Assembly (NCBI GenBank): GCA_964531735.1
Contig: CAZHGD010000008.1
Coordinates: 23,435-87,434 of the forward strand
Length of the DNA: 64,000 bases
Origin: CAZHGD01 sp964531735
Lineage (GTDB): Bacteria > Armatimonadota > UBA10988
Direction of reading: 5' to 3'
The position numbers and the translations under genes are program-made. Positions 1 to 9,157 of the stretch are shown one piece after another. The notes under the pieces are model-generated. The model was not told where the DNA came from. It worked only from the letters and a program-made list of their open reading frames with translations, and did no database searches. Each line of letters begins with the position of its first letter. Within the stretch, counting starts at the first letter, position 1.

Positions 1-1
1 C

Positions 2-502
2 ATCCTGTTCCGGCAGCGCCCGGACGTGGTGGACCAACTGGCCCGCGTGCAGGTGGCCGCGCGCGTGCCGCTGCCGGCGACCGGCTGGCTGTTCCGCCTC
101 GATGCCGATGAGAAGGGGCACGAGCAGAACTGGTTCGCGCCGGCACTGCCCACCGACGGCTGGAAGCCGATCGCCATCGAGCAGTACTGGCAGAAGGCCG
201 GCTACGAGTATGAAGGCGTGGCCTGGTACCGCCTGACCTTCCCGCTGCCGGCGCGCCCGGCACACCAGGCGGCCGAGCTGAGCTTCGGCGCGGTGGACGA
301 GTCGGCCTGGGTCTGGGTCAACGGCGAGTACGTCGGCCAGCACGACATCGGGCCCGCCGGCTGGGACAAGCCGTTCGCCCTCGACGTCACCGGCGCGCTG
401 CGCTGGGGCCAGGACAACCAGCTCACCGTCCGCGTGCTCAACACCAAGGCCGCCGGCGGCATCTGGAAGCCGGTCAGCATCGAAGCCCTGACGCTGAAAT
501 GA
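2..502 (+). CDS. HEAT-repeat/GH2-like sugar-binding protein, 3' part (cut by window start)
   Basis: This is the C-terminal half of the 332-residue protein that is complete at 40065-41063 on the other strand. The frame is open from base 2. What remains is mainly a jelly-roll domain like the N-terminal sugar-binding domain of family 2 glycoside hydrolases, with features such as AWVWVNGEYVGQH followed by NQLTVRVLN. The signal peptide and HEAT repeats lie off the window. Stop TGA is at 500-502, eight bases before the likely start of the next gene, so the two are probably co-transcribed. The truncation is a window or contig edge, not a mutation. Confidence 0.85.
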   Translation: MLFRQRPDVVDQLARVQVAARVPLPATGWLFRLDADEKGHEQNWFAPALPTDGWKPIAIEQYWQKAGYEYEGVAWYRLTFPLPARPAHQAAELSFGAVDESAWVWVNGEYVGQHDIGPAGWDKPFALDVTGALRWGQDNQLTVRVLNTKAAGGIWKPVSIEALTLK

Positions 503-510
503 GGTCCGTC

Positions 511-3500
511 ATGTCGACGCTGCGCACACTCCTGGCGACCATGCTGCTGCTGGCACCGGTGGCCGCCCAGTCGCCCTGGCAGAAGCTCTACGAGGGCGAC
601 GAGGCGACTGGCGCCCAGGTCATCGCGCTGTACCAGTTCCGGCCCGGCCAGGAGCTGGTCGACAACTCGGGGCACGGTCACCACCTGACGCTGCGCGGCA
701 CCGCCAAGGTCATCCCGGCCGGACCGCTGCCCGGTGCCGGCGCGCTGGAGACCACGCCCGCCGACCCGAAGAACGATCAGGCATCGGGCGCCATGACGCC
801 CACCAAACCGCGGCTGTCGCCGGCCGGCGCGTTCACCATCGAGCTGTGGTTCCAGCCGCGGGCCGAGTTTGCCAAGACGGCCAACTGGATGCTGGTGGAC
901 AAGAAGTACATCCACTACGACCGCGCGCAGCCCGGGGCGAACGACGACTACTGCCTGTTCCTGCGGCGCGCGGGCGACGCGCACCAGTTGGTGGCCGCCC
1001 TGGGCTACGGCACCTCGTCGAGCTACTTCAACTCGCGGCCGGTGAACCTGACGGCCGGCCAATGGGTCCACCTGGCCTTCACCTACAACGGCGCCGGCGT
1101 GGGCCGGTTCTACGTCAACGGCCAACCGGCCGGCCGCCAGCAGGTCGCCGACCGCGGGCCGGTGGCGCCCGGCAAGCACCCGTTGGTGATCGGCGACCGG
1201 GTGGGCAGCACGTTCATGGCGACGCCCGGCCTGATCGGGCAAGTGCGCCTGCTGAACGGCCTGCCGGCGGCCTTCGAAGGCGGGGTCGACCTGAGCGCCG
1301 AGCGGGGCCGGCGCGTGTTCGAGCGCTTCGAGCCCCGCGCCAAGCTGACCGTGGTGTTGGCCAACGATCTGCCGGCGCCGGTGCGCGACGTGCAGATGAG
1401 CCTGACCATGGGCGGCGCCACCCGCGTGGTCGGCCAGCAGGCGACTGTGGCGCCGAGCGGGCAGGTGACCGCCGAGGTGCCGGTGGACACCGCCGTGCGC
1501 CCGGGCGACTATCCGGTGCAGGTGGCGGCCACCATGGTCGGTCCGCGCGGGCCGCTCCACACGCGCTGCGAGGTGCCCTTGGCCATCGTGGCGCGCCTGC
1601 CCGAGCGCATGCCGGTGGTCATGTGGGGCAACGATTCGCTGATCAGGGACGCTGAGCAGATCGGCTTCACGCACCAGATCACCGCCCATGCCGACCCGGC
1701 GCGCGTCTGGCGTGACGGCGAGAAGGCCACGTCCAGCACCCCAGACGATGTGGCGGCCCAGCGCGTGGTGCTCGACGAGCACCTGCGGCGCGGCCTGCGC
1801 GGCGTGGGCTACATCCACGAGCCGGGCTACATCGAGCGGACTCCGGAGTTGATGGCCAAGTACGGCCGTATCGGTCGCGACGGCAAGATCTACGAGCGTG
1901 CCGCGGTCTGCGCCAGCAGTCGCGAGGTGGTGGCGTTCAGCCGCAACACCGGCCGCGCCCTGGCCGCCGACTATGGCGACCACCCCGCGTTCGACGGCTG
2001 CCTGGTCCACAGCGAGATGCGCGACCACAGCGAGCTGTGCTACCACGACTATGACCGGGCGGCCTGCCGCCGGGCCACCGGTCGCGACTACCCCGAGCTG
2101 GCCACCAGCAAGTACGGCGTGCGCTACAACACCATCAAGGGCTTCCCCGCCGATCGCGTGGTGCCCGACGACTATCCGTTGCTGGCCTTCTATCGCTGGT
2201 TCTGGAAAGAAGGCGATGGCTGGAACCAGCTCCACACCGCCGCGCACGAGGGTCTGCGGCAGCACACCCGACCCGGCTTCTGGACCTGGTTCGACCCGGT
2301 GGTGCGCGTGCCCTCGGTCTGGGGCAGCGGCGGCCAGGTGGACGTGCTGTCGACCTGGACCTACAGCTATCCCGACCCGCTGAAGATGGGCCAGTCCACC
2401 GACGAGGTGCTGGCTATGGCCGCCGGTACGCGGCAACGGGCGATGAAGATGACGCAGATCATCTGGTATCGCACCGGCACCGCGCCGAAGCTGCCGCCGA
2501 ACGAGGCCGACCGGGCCGACTGGGAGCGCGAGCAGCCCGACGCGCAGTTCATCACCATCTCGCCCGACCACCTGCGCGAGGCGCTGTGGTGCATGATCTC
2601 GCGGCCGGTCGAGGGCATCATGTACCACGGCTGGCAGTCGCTCGTCCCGCAGAAGGTCCACAGCGCCTATCGCTGCACCAACCTGAAGACGCGCGAGGCC
2701 CTGACGCAGTTGACCCGTGACGTGATCCGTCCCTACGGCCCGATGCTGCGGCACGTGCCCGACGGGCCGCACAACGTGGCACTGCTGGAGAGCTTTGCCA
2801 GCCAGGTCTTCGCCGGTCGCGGCAGCTATGGCTGGGGCACCTCGTGGGAGGCCGACGCGCACCTGATTGCCCAGTGGGCGCAGTTGCAGCCGAAGATCGT
2901 CTACGACGAGCAGGTGGTTCGCGACGGCCTCGACGCCTACCAGGTGCTCATCCTGCCCGGTTGCGACGTGCTGACCCGGTCGGTGGTGGACCGCATCCGG
3001 GCGTTCCAGAACCGCGGCGGGCTGGTGGTGGCCGACGGCAATCTCTGCCCGGCCATCGTGCCCGACATCCTGCTGCCGACCTACCCGCGCCAGCGCAAGG
3101 CCGATGTCGACAAGGCCGCGCTCCAGAAGCTCGCCGCGGGGCTGCGCAGCGAGCTGGACCCGGTCTACCAACGCGAGTACGAGACCGACAACCCGGATGT
3201 GGTCTGCCGCCGCCGCCGCGCGGGCCAGGCCGACTACTTGTTCGTCATCAACGACCGCCGGCAGTTCGGCAAGTACGTCGGCCACCACGGTCTGGTCATG
3301 GAGGACGGCGTGCCGGCCACGGCCACGGTGCGCTGCCGCCGGCCGGGCGCGGTGGTCTACGACGCCCTGGCCCGCCAGCAGGTCGCCACGCAGTCGGTGC
3401 CGGGCGGCCTGAGCTGGCCCGTGGCGCTGGGCCCGGGCGCAGGCCGGCTCTACGTGCTGCTCGACACCCCCGTGACCGACGTGGTCGTCACCGCGCCGGC

Positions 3501-3765
3501 CGGCACGCTGGGGCAGACGCTCACCGTGGCGGCGCAGGTGAACGCCGGCCGCGCCGCGGTGAACGCGGTGGTGCCGCTGCAAGTGGACCTCCGCGACCCG
3601 CAAGGGCGGCCGGCCGAGTTCTCGGGCTACCACGCAGCGCCCGGCGGCGCCTGGCGGCAGACGCTGGCCCTGGCCGCCAACGACCTGCCGGGGCGCTGGA
3701 CCATCAAGGTGACCGAACTCCTCGGCGGCAAGGCCGCCGAAGCATCGTTCGAAGTGCGCCGGTAG
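511..3765 (+). CDS. Secreted LamG-domain protein with glycosidase-like middle (1084 aa)
   Basis: A large secreted protein. The start at 511 is preferred over an in-frame ATG at 499, because GAGG at 501-504 lies six bases before 511 and the resulting N-terminus is a clean signal peptide ending near VAAQS. Residues of about 95-260 look like a LamG/concanavalin-type jelly roll (IELWFQPR, then QWVHLAFTYNG and FYVNGQPAGR). A long middle part rich in Trp, Tyr and Asp resembles a TIM-barrel glycosidase region. It is followed at roughly residues 750-860 by a Rossmann-like segment (YQVLILPGCDVLT, GGLVVADG) reminiscent of the beta-galactosidase trimerisation/GATase-like domain. The C-terminus resembles an MG2-type beta-sandwich. 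I cannot assign the catalytic family or substrate. Its neighbours are other secreted carbohydrate-related proteins. Confidence 0.8.
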   Translation: MSTLRTLLATMLLLAPVAAQSPWQKLYEGDEATGAQVIALYQFRPGQELVDNSGHGHHLTLRGTAKVIPAGPLPGAGALETTPADPKNDQASGAMTPTKPRLSPAGAFTIELWFQPRAEFAKTANWMLVDKKYIHYDRAQPGANDDYCLFLRRAGDAHQLVAALGYGTSSSYFNSRPVNLTAGQWVHLAFTYNGAGVGRFYVNGQPAGRQQVADRGPVAPGKHPLVIGDRVGSTFMATPGLIGQVRLLNGLPAAFEGGVDLSAERGRRVFERFEPRAKLTVVLANDLPAPVRDVQMSLTMGGATRVVGQQATVAPSGQVTAEVPVDTAVRPGDYPVQVAATMVGPRGPLHTRCEVPLAIVARLPERMPVVMWGNDSLIRDAEQIGFTHQITAHADPARVWRDGEKATSSTPDDVAAQRVVLDEHLRRGLRGVGYIHEPGYIERTPELMAKYGRIGRDGKIYERAAVCASSREVVAFSRNTGRALAADYGDHPAFDGCLVHSEMRDHSELCYHDYDRAACRRATGRDYPELATSKYGVRYNTIKGFPADRVVPDDYPLLAFYRWFWKEGDGWNQLHTAAHEGLRQHTRPGFWTWFDPVVRVPSVWGSGGQVDVLSTWTYSYPDPLKMGQSTDEVLAMAAGTRQRAMKMTQIIWYRTGTAPKLPPNEADRADWEREQPDAQFITISPDHLREALWCMISRPVEGIMYHGWQSLVPQKVHSAYRCTNLKTREALTQLTRDVIRPYGPMLRHVPDGPHNVALLESFASQVFAGRGSYGWGTSWEADAHLIAQWAQLQPKIVYDEQVVRDGLDAYQVLILPGCDVLTRSVVDRIRAFQNRGGLVVADGNLCPAIVPDILLPTYPRQRKADVDKAALQKLAAGLRSELDPVYQREYETDNPDVVCRRRRAGQADYLFVINDRRQFGKYVGHHGLVMEDGVPATATVRCRRPGAVVYDALARQQVATQSVPGGLSWPVALGPGAGRLYVLLDTPVTDVVVTAPAGTLGQTLTVAAQVNAGRAAVNAVVPLQVDLRDPQGRPAEFSGYHAAPGGAWRQTLALAANDLPGRWTIKVTELLGGKAAEASFEVRR

Positions 3766-3785
3766 CCCGGCGCCCGTTGAGAGGT

Positions 3786-3803
3786 CACCGCCGGTTGGCG
3801 GTG
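3786..3803. other. Short hairpin between the two LamG genes
   Basis: CACCGCC (3786-3792) and GGCGGTG (3797-3803) form a perfect 7-bp stem around GGTT in the 86-base gap before the 3852 gene. There is no T-tract, so it is a weak terminator or an mRNA processing/stability element at best. The mirror copy lies at 36764-36781. Confidence 0.5.
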
Positions 3804-3851
3804 TACCGTCGCGCGACAGGTTGTCTGACGCTGTTCGACACGGAGCACATC

Positions 3852-6731
3852 ATGGTCCGCTATGCCGTCGTCGTGATCGCGTTGTCCGCTGCGTGGGCAG
3901 CGGCGGCGCCACAACCCACGCTCAGCCTCGACTTCGACCAGGACTTCACCGCCACCACGCGGGCCGGTGCCGTCAAGCCGGAGCTCGAAGGGCAGCCGAC
4001 ACTGGTCGACGGCCGCTTCGGCAAGGCAATGAAGAGCGGGCCGGGCAGCGGCTACCTGAAGTTCGCCACTGCCGGCATTCTGTCGCCGGAGCAGGGCACC
4101 GTCGAGCTGTGGGTCTGCCCCATCGACTGGGACGGCACCGAGGAGAAGTTCCACTGCTTCTTCGACATGCGCTGCGATCAGGGCGTGCTCTACCTCTACA
4201 AGTACTACCAGGGTGGCTTGCTGATGCTCTCGGGCAGCCATCCGAACGGCCCGTATGCCAGCGCGCCGGCGCCCATCGGCACCTGGAAGCCCGGCCAGTG
4301 GCACCACATCGCCGGCACCTGGTCGCGTGGCCGGCAGGAGGTCTTCGTCGACGGCAAGCGCATTGCCGGCGTCTCGCCGAACCTGCCCACCGGGCTGTCG
4401 CCCACCTTCACCATCGGTGACCACCCTTGGCACATTCCGCGCACCAGCAGCTCGCTGATCGACCGCGTTCGCATCTACGACCGCGCGCTGTCGGAGGCCC
4501 ACATCGCGGCCCACCTGGCCGGCGACTATGACAAGACCGTGCCGATCGCGCCGCAGTCGCTCGATCTGGGCCTGCGCTTCAACCTGGAGCAGATGCGGCT
4601 GACAGCGCACCTGAGCACCACCGCCGACGACACCGCCGGCGCGCAGGTCGCCTTCTCGTTGCGCGGCACCAACGCACGGCCGGAGCCGGCCGAGCCACAG
4701 TCGTTGGGCACCGGCATCGTCTCCGCGGCCTTCGGCGTCACCGGGCTGGCGCCCGGAGCCTACGATCTGGTCGCCCGCGTGACGCGCGGCGGCCAGGAGG
4801 TGTGTACGCACAGCAGGCCGTTCCACGTGCCGGACCTGTCCTGGCGCGGCAACCAGCTCGGCCGTGCCGACGTGGTCCTGGCGCCGTGGACGCCGCTGCA
4901 GGCCAAGGCCGACGGTGACCGCGTCGAGTTGGGCCCCTGGGGCCGGCGCTACACCCTTGGCGCCGGTGCCGCGCCACAGCAGATCGAGTCGGCCGGCAAG
5001 CCGCTCTTGGCCGGCGCGGGCCGACTGATCGCCACCGTGGACGGGCAGCCGCTGCCGGTGACCGGCACAGCGGCGAAGCTGGTCGCCTCGTCGCCCACGC
5101 GCGCCACCATCGAGAGCGAGGCCCAGGCCGGGCCGCTCAAGGTGCGCGCCAAGGTGGTCACCGAGTACGACGGCCTGATGCTGACCACGCTCACGTTCGA
5201 GGGTGGCGCGGCGGCACGGCTCGACAGCCTGACCTACGAGCTGCCGGTGCGCGAGGACGTGGCGCTCTATCGGCACCGCTGGGCGCGCGCCTGGGCCGGT
5301 GAGACCGGCTCGCTGCCGCGCGGCGAGGGCGTCATCGACAAGTCGTCGTTCCTGCCCTACGCCTGGCTGGGTGACAACGACCGCGGCTTGTTCTGGTTCT
5401 GCGAGTCGTCGCAAGGCTGGCCAAACCGCGACGCCGCCGACGCCTTCGTCACCGAGCGTCGCCACGGCCAAGTCGTCTGGCGCTTCAACCTGCTGGCCAA
5501 GGGCCAGCAGGCGCCGACCAACTGGACCTGGGAGTTCGGCCTGCAAGGCACGCCGGTGAAGCCGCTGGCGCGCGACTGGCGCAAGTGGCGCATGCACCCG
5601 GCGCCGAAGGAGAACATCTACATCTACTGGCCCACGCCGCAGCCGGACTCGCAGCCCTGGTTCGGCTATCCCGCCGCCACCAAGCCCGAGATCTTCGGGC
5701 CGCGAGTGAAGCAGCACCAGGCCAAGGGCGGCCACGTGGTGCCCTACTCGTGCCTGAGCTTCTTCTCGGGCGCCTCGCCCGAGTGGACCTGGTTCGAGCA
5801 GGACTGGACCACCGGCGGCGGTGACGCCGGCAGCTCCGATGTGGCGGCCTACGGCGCGGTGTTCGAGATGATCAACCCGCGCTCGCAGACCTTCCAGGAC
5901 TTCATCGTCTGGAAGAACGTCCAGTTCCTGAAGCAGTTCAACCTCGACGGCTACTACCACGACAACACGCACCCGTATGAGATGAGCCGGATTGCCAAGG
6001 ACTGCGGCTGGCAGGACGAGAAGGGCCAGTGGCGCACCAGCTTCCCGATCCTGGCCTACCGCGACCTCTACCGGCGGTTGTACGCGGCGGTGCGCGAGGT
6101 GCGCCCCGACGCCTGGCTGATGGCGCACATGTCGGGCAAGGTGACCATCCCGATCCTGGCCTACGAGGACGCCTACCTCGACGGCGAGCACTTCCGCGGC
6201 GTCGTCAAGGACAACTACCTCGACCATGTCAGCCTGGACGCCTTCCGCGCCGAGTACATGGGCCGGCAGTGGGGCCTGATGCCCTACTTCTTGCCCGAGT
6301 TCGACCAGGCCAATCAGGCCAGCGAAGTGCCGACGCGCGGTCTGATGGCGCTGCTGATGCTCCATGACGTGCAGGTCTGGGGCATCTGGTGCCATGCCAA
6401 GCCGGTCAAGGACATGTACGAGGCGCTGGACGCCTTCGGCTATGTGGACAGCGAGTTCATCGGCTACTTCGACGCCAAGCCGCCCGCGCGCACGGCCCTG
6501 GCCGACGTCCTGGTGAGTGCCTGGCGCAAGCCGGACGGGCAGGTGCTGGCGGTGGTGGGCAACCTATCGCGCCAACCGCGTCAGGGCACCATCACCTTCG
6601 ACGCCCAGCGCCTGGGCGTGCGGCCGAGCGAGGTGGTCACCTGGCCGGCCCAGGGTCCGGTCACGGGCCACGGCGCCAGCGTCGAGGTGTCGCTGGCGGC
6701 CCAGAGCTACCAGCTCCTGCGGCTGAAGTAG
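3852..6731 (+). CDS. Secreted LamG plus DUF6067/GH123-like protein (959 aa)
   Basis: The start is ATG 3852, with GGAG seven bases upstream and a signal peptide (MVRYAVVVIALSAAWAAAAP). The same frame is open much further upstream, but that part overlaps the previous gene and has out-of-frame composition. Residues of about 30-205 form a LamG jelly roll (GTVELWVCPIDW, QWHHIAGTWSRGRQEVFVDG, IDRVRIYDRALSEAHI). A beta-rich part follows, and then a region with the wording of the DUF6067/GH123-like group (LFWFCESSQGWPNRDAADA, NWTWEFGLQGTPVKPL). After this comes a TIM-barrel-like half with LDGYYHDNTHPYEM and several acidic residues. A C-terminal beta-sandwich ends the chain. The likely role is extracellular glycan hydrolysis or binding; the substrate is not readable from sequence. 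Confidence 0.8.
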   Translation: MVRYAVVVIALSAAWAAAAPQPTLSLDFDQDFTATTRAGAVKPELEGQPTLVDGRFGKAMKSGPGSGYLKFATAGILSPEQGTVELWVCPIDWDGTEEKFHCFFDMRCDQGVLYLYKYYQGGLLMLSGSHPNGPYASAPAPIGTWKPGQWHHIAGTWSRGRQEVFVDGKRIAGVSPNLPTGLSPTFTIGDHPWHIPRTSSSLIDRVRIYDRALSEAHIAAHLAGDYDKTVPIAPQSLDLGLRFNLEQMRLTAHLSTTADDTAGAQVAFSLRGTNARPEPAEPQSLGTGIVSAAFGVTGLAPGAYDLVARVTRGGQEVCTHSRPFHVPDLSWRGNQLGRADVVLAPWTPLQAKADGDRVELGPWGRRYTLGAGAAPQQIESAGKPLLAGAGRLIATVDGQPLPVTGTAAKLVASSPTRATIESEAQAGPLKVRAKVVTEYDGLMLTTLTFEGGAAARLDSLTYELPVREDVALYRHRWARAWAGETGSLPRGEGVIDKSSFLPYAWLGDNDRGLFWFCESSQGWPNRDAADAFVTERRHGQVVWRFNLLAKGQQAPTNWTWEFGLQGTPVKPLARDWRKWRMHPAPKENIYIYWPTPQPDSQPWFGYPAATKPEIFGPRVKQHQAKGGHVVPYSCLSFFSGASPEWTWFEQDWTTGGGDAGSSDVAAYGAVFEMINPRSQTFQDFIVWKNVQFLKQFNLDGYYHDNTHPYEMSRIAKDCGWQDEKGQWRTSFPILAYRDLYRRLYAAVREVRPDAWLMAHMSGKVTIPILAYEDAYLDGEHFRGVVKDNYLDHVSLDAFRAEYMGRQWGLMPYFLPEFDQANQASEVPTRGLMALLMLHDVQVWGIWCHAKPVKDMYEALDAFGYVDSEFIGYFDAKPPARTALADVLVSAWRKPDGQVLAVVGNLSRQPRQGTITFDAQRLGVRPSEVVTWPAQGPVTGHGASVEVSLAAQSYQLLRLK

Positions 6732-6822
6732 GCCCGGGCACGGCCCGGGTTTGGCGCGGCTGAATCGCGGGCAAGTAGTCCTTGGCGCAGTTCCTCTGAC
6801 GGACGGCGCCGGGGAGTTGGCG

Positions 6823-8019
6823 ATGAGCCGGTCCGGATGGTGCGTACTGCTGGTGGGGTTGCTGCTGGGCCGCTGCCCGGCCACGACCCCGCCCGCGGTG
6901 TCACCATCGGCGGCCACGGCGGCCACCGAGGTCAACCAGCTCGCGGGCCGGCTGCAACGCTTGCTGCCGGCCGATGCCAACCTCGTCCTGTCGCCCTACA
7001 GCCTCGATGCCGCGTTGCTCACGCTCTGGCTGACCACACCCGAGGCGGCCAGCAGCCAGTTCGCCGCGCTGCTCCATGAGCAAGGCACGCTGGACACGGC
7101 CTGCGCCGGTCGCCAGGCGCTGGCCGCCGCACTGCCGCGCGAGGCCTGGTGGCGGTTCTGGTCCAGCTACCGCTGGCGCACCGGGATCGGCTTCTGGCTG
7201 GACGACCACGGGCAACTCGACGCCGGGTTCGAGCGGCGCCTCGGCCGCCTGCTGGCCAGCGATGTGTATGTCGCCGCGCGCCAGGACCGGCTCGATCGCT
7301 GGGTCGCGCGTCAGACGGACGGCGCCATCCGCCAGGCCAGCCAGAGCGCGGGCCTGTCCAACGGCCCGCCGACCGTCGTCAGCACCGCGCTGTTCCGCGA
7401 CCGGTGGGTGGTCCCGTTCGACCGCCACCGGACCAGCAGCCAGCCGTTCAGCCGCCTCGACGGCCGCGACGTGTCGGTCCCCATGATGCGCGCCGAACTG
7501 ACCGTCCGTTACGCTGACGGCGACCGGTGGCAGGCGGTGGAGCTGCCTTACCAGCACGGCGACCAGGCCCTGCTGATCGTCCTGCCGCGCACGCGGTGGG
7601 CCGAGTTCGCCGCCGGCTTCGGCACCGCCGAGTTGGCCACGGTCACCGCGGCTCTGGCTGAGCAGTCGGTCACGCTGCAACTACCGCGCTTCACCGTCAG
7701 CAATCGCCTGGAGCTGCGCGGGGCCTTGCAGCAGCTTGGCCTGACCAACGTCTTCGAGCGGCGCACTCAGAGCACGCTGCCGGTGCAGCCCTACCGCTGG
7801 TTCGACCACGTGGCCGGAGTCGTGCAGGAGACCGTGCTGCGAGTCCACGAGCGCGGCACCGCAGCGGCCGCGGCCACAGCCTACAGCTACGTCGTGGATG
7901 GCCTTTCGCCACGGAGCGTGCCGATGACCGTCGACCGTCCGTTCTGGTTCGGTCTACGCCACCGCGCCACTGGCGCGCTGCTGTTCTGCGGGCGCGTGGT
8001 CGACCCGACGACGCAGTGA
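6823..8019 (+). CDS. Serpin-family protease inhibitor (398 aa)
   Basis: A full-length serpin fold. Matching landmarks are the ALFRDRW block, VPMM, ELPYQHGDQALLIVLPR, LQLPRFTVSNRLELRGALQQLGL, the hinge VHERGTAAAAATA (residues 341-353), and the C-terminal RPFWFGLRHRATGALLFCGRVVDP. The start at 6823 has GGGGAG seven bases upstream. An upstream in-frame ATG at 6751 lacks these features. A hydrophobic N-terminus (residues 5-16) followed by RC suggests export, but the lipobox is not canonical. The hinge has Gly-Thr and a run of alanines from P15 to P9, the pattern of inhibitory serpins. Counting 17 residues from the hinge Glu puts Asp at the nominal P1. Its location after secreted glycan-active genes suggests it could protect secreted proteins from proteases (inference). 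Confidence 0.93.
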   Translation: MSRSGWCVLLVGLLLGRCPATTPPAVSPSAATAATEVNQLAGRLQRLLPADANLVLSPYSLDAALLTLWLTTPEAASSQFAALLHEQGTLDTACAGRQALAAALPREAWWRFWSSYRWRTGIGFWLDDHGQLDAGFERRLGRLLASDVYVAARQDRLDRWVARQTDGAIRQASQSAGLSNGPPTVVSTALFRDRWVVPFDRHRTSSQPFSRLDGRDVSVPMMRAELTVRYADGDRWQAVELPYQHGDQALLIVLPRTRWAEFAAGFGTAELATVTAALAEQSVTLQLPRFTVSNRLELRGALQQLGLTNVFERRTQSTLPVQPYRWFDHVAGVVQETVLRVHERGTAAAAATAYSYVVDGLSPRSVPMTVDRPFWFGLRHRATGALLFCGRVVDPTTQ

Positions 8020-8107
8020 CCAGGCCGCCCGACCTCTTCCGCTTGACCACCGAATCCGGCTCATTTGCGGCGACTTCGGTCTGATTGTGGGCGTCCGCGG
8101 ACCACAG

Positions 8108-8116
8108 TGCTAGACT
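8108..8116 (+). promoter_or_regulatory. Extended -10 promoter upstream of prepilin-like gene
   Basis: TGC immediately before TAGACT gives the extended -10 form TGnTAnnnT, about 75 bases before the 8192 start. No good -35 is visible. A similar TGTTAGCCT lies upstream of the second prepilin-like gene (complement strand near 45930). The mirror copy is at 32451-32459. Confidence 0.45.
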
Positions 8117-8191
8117 GGTCGCTGGCGTGTCGTATCGGGTGCGCCGAGATGGCCTGCGGCGCCGGAACGCCGTCGGCAGCGGGGTAACATC

Positions 8192-8824
8192 ATGAACCGT
8201 CGCGGATTCACACTCATCGAGCTCTTGGTGGTCATCGCCATTATCGCGATTCTGGCCGCCATTCTGTTCCCGGTCTTCGCCAAAGCCCGCGAGAAGGCGC
8301 GGCAGTCGAGCTGCGCGTCCAACGCCAAGCAGATCAGCCTGGCGGTGCATCAGTACACCCAGGACTATGACGAGAAGCTGGTCGTCAACTTCGACACCTC
8401 CGGTGGTCACACGGCGGTGGAACTGCTGCGGCCGTACATCAAGAACGAGCAGATCTGGGTCTGCCCGAGCATCGGCGCCACGCCGTGGCCGCGCGGCACC
8501 GGCTGCACACAGTGGATCAGCTCCACGTACACCTGGACGCACAGCATCATGGGCTCGTCGCTGGCCAACTTCACGCAGCCGGCCAACACCATCGTGACGG
8601 CTGAGGCGTACGTGGGCTGCGCGCTCAACTTCTTCGCCAACGCGAACCCGTGGACCGCACTCCACGACGACACCAAGCACAACCTCGCCCGCAAGGGCTA
8701 TGACGGCCCGGAGATCCACAACGGCGGCGCCAACTGCAGCTTCATCGACGGGCACGTCAAGTGGACCAAGCGCGAAGTGCTGGTCGCGGACGCCGAGTGG
8801 CCCAACCTGTGGAAGCCCTGGTAA
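8192..8824 (+). CDS. Prepilin-like protein with H-X9-DG motif (210 aa)
   Basis: A type IV pilin/type II pseudopilin-like N-terminus: a short basic leader ending in Gly, then FTLIELLVVIAIIAILAAIL, the classic prepilin-peptidase site with Glu at +5 and a hydrophobic helix. This is followed by FPVFAKAREKARQSSC, a form especially common in Armatimonadota. The C-terminal half contains the H-X9-DG motif (H in EIHNGGANC, DG in FIDGHVKW) of the prepilin-processing-associated family. It is probably displayed at or secreted through the envelope by a pseudopilus-like system. No prepilin peptidase, ATPase or secretin gene is nearby. A paralogue lies at 45126-45875. A strong nested hairpin follows the stop codon. 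Confidence 0.93.
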   Translation: MNRRGFTLIELLVVIAIIAILAAILFPVFAKAREKARQSSCASNAKQISLAVHQYTQDYDEKLVVNFDTSGGHTAVELLRPYIKNEQIWVCPSIGATPWPRGTGCTQWISSTYTWTHSIMGSSLANFTQPANTIVTAEAYVGCALNFFANANPWTALHDDTKHNLARKGYDGPEIHNGGANCSFIDGHVKWTKREVLVADAEWPNLWKPW

Positions 8825-8833
8825 GCCGCTGGG

Positions 8834-8912
8834 GCTGACCTGGCGCTGTGTCTGTCCACCGCCCGGCGGCGTTGCCCACCGGGCGGTGGTGTCTGGGCCG
8901 GGCCAGGTCAGC
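8834..8912 (+). terminator. Nested inverted repeat after prepilin-like gene (terminator-like)
   Basis: The outer stem is GCTGACCTGGC (8834-8844) with GCCAGGTCAGC (8902-8912), 11 bp perfect. The inner stem is CCACCGCCCGG (8856-8866) with CCGGGCGGTGG (8879-8889), also 11 bp perfect. There is no T-run, so classical intrinsic termination is uncertain. The structure begins nine bases after the stop codon and fits a transcript 3' end. Confidence 0.55.
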
Positions 8913-9127
8913 GTCGCGACCAAGCACGGTGGCACCAGCACCGCCAGCGCTGAGGAGGGGCCGCAAGGACCCGTCTCGAAGCGCGGCGAGAGCGAAGCCG
9001 CCCAATCGCCGCACGTCAGAACGGCCTGCGGCCTCCTCCGTGCTGGCGGCTCGGGGGCGGCAGCGTGACAGGGGTCTGGCCCAGCCCCTGCTGGTGGGCC
9101 GGCCGCGGCAACACCGACCTGAGAAGC
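8913..9127. other. Non-coding stretch with imperfect inverted repeat
   Basis: This is the remainder of the 333-base gap 8825-9157. I see no credible gene. A degenerate inverted pair is present: CCGCCAGCGCTGAGGAGG (about 8942-8959) against the complement of the segment near 9028-9055 (CCTCCTCCGTGCTGGCGG). It could be a decayed repeat or an mRNA structure. Confidence 0.4.
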
Positions 9128-9136
9128 TGCTACACT
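9128..9136 (+). promoter_or_regulatory. Extended -10 promoter for URO-D-like gene
   Basis: TGC directly followed by TACACT forms an extended -10. The predicted transcript start is about 15 bases before the ATG at 9158, leaving room only for the GGAG ribosome-binding site. The -35 is weak. The mirror copy is at 31431-31439. Confidence 0.5.
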
Positions 9137-9157
9137 GCCGTCGCGCGGAGACGAGCG

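Noticed and set aside
202..3633. Very long antisense open frame (1143 codons) opposite the LamG gene, with its mirror at 36934-40365
   Set aside because: GC-rich genes leave the opposite strand open. The product is dominated by Arg, Ala, Gly, His and Val and has no recognisable domain, while the sense strand codes for clear LamG features.
2844..3851. Upstream extension of the 3852 gene
   Set aside because: The extension overlaps the preceding gene for about 900 bases and reads as out-of-frame Arg/Pro/Gly-rich sequence. A signal peptide and ribosome site mark 3852 as the start.
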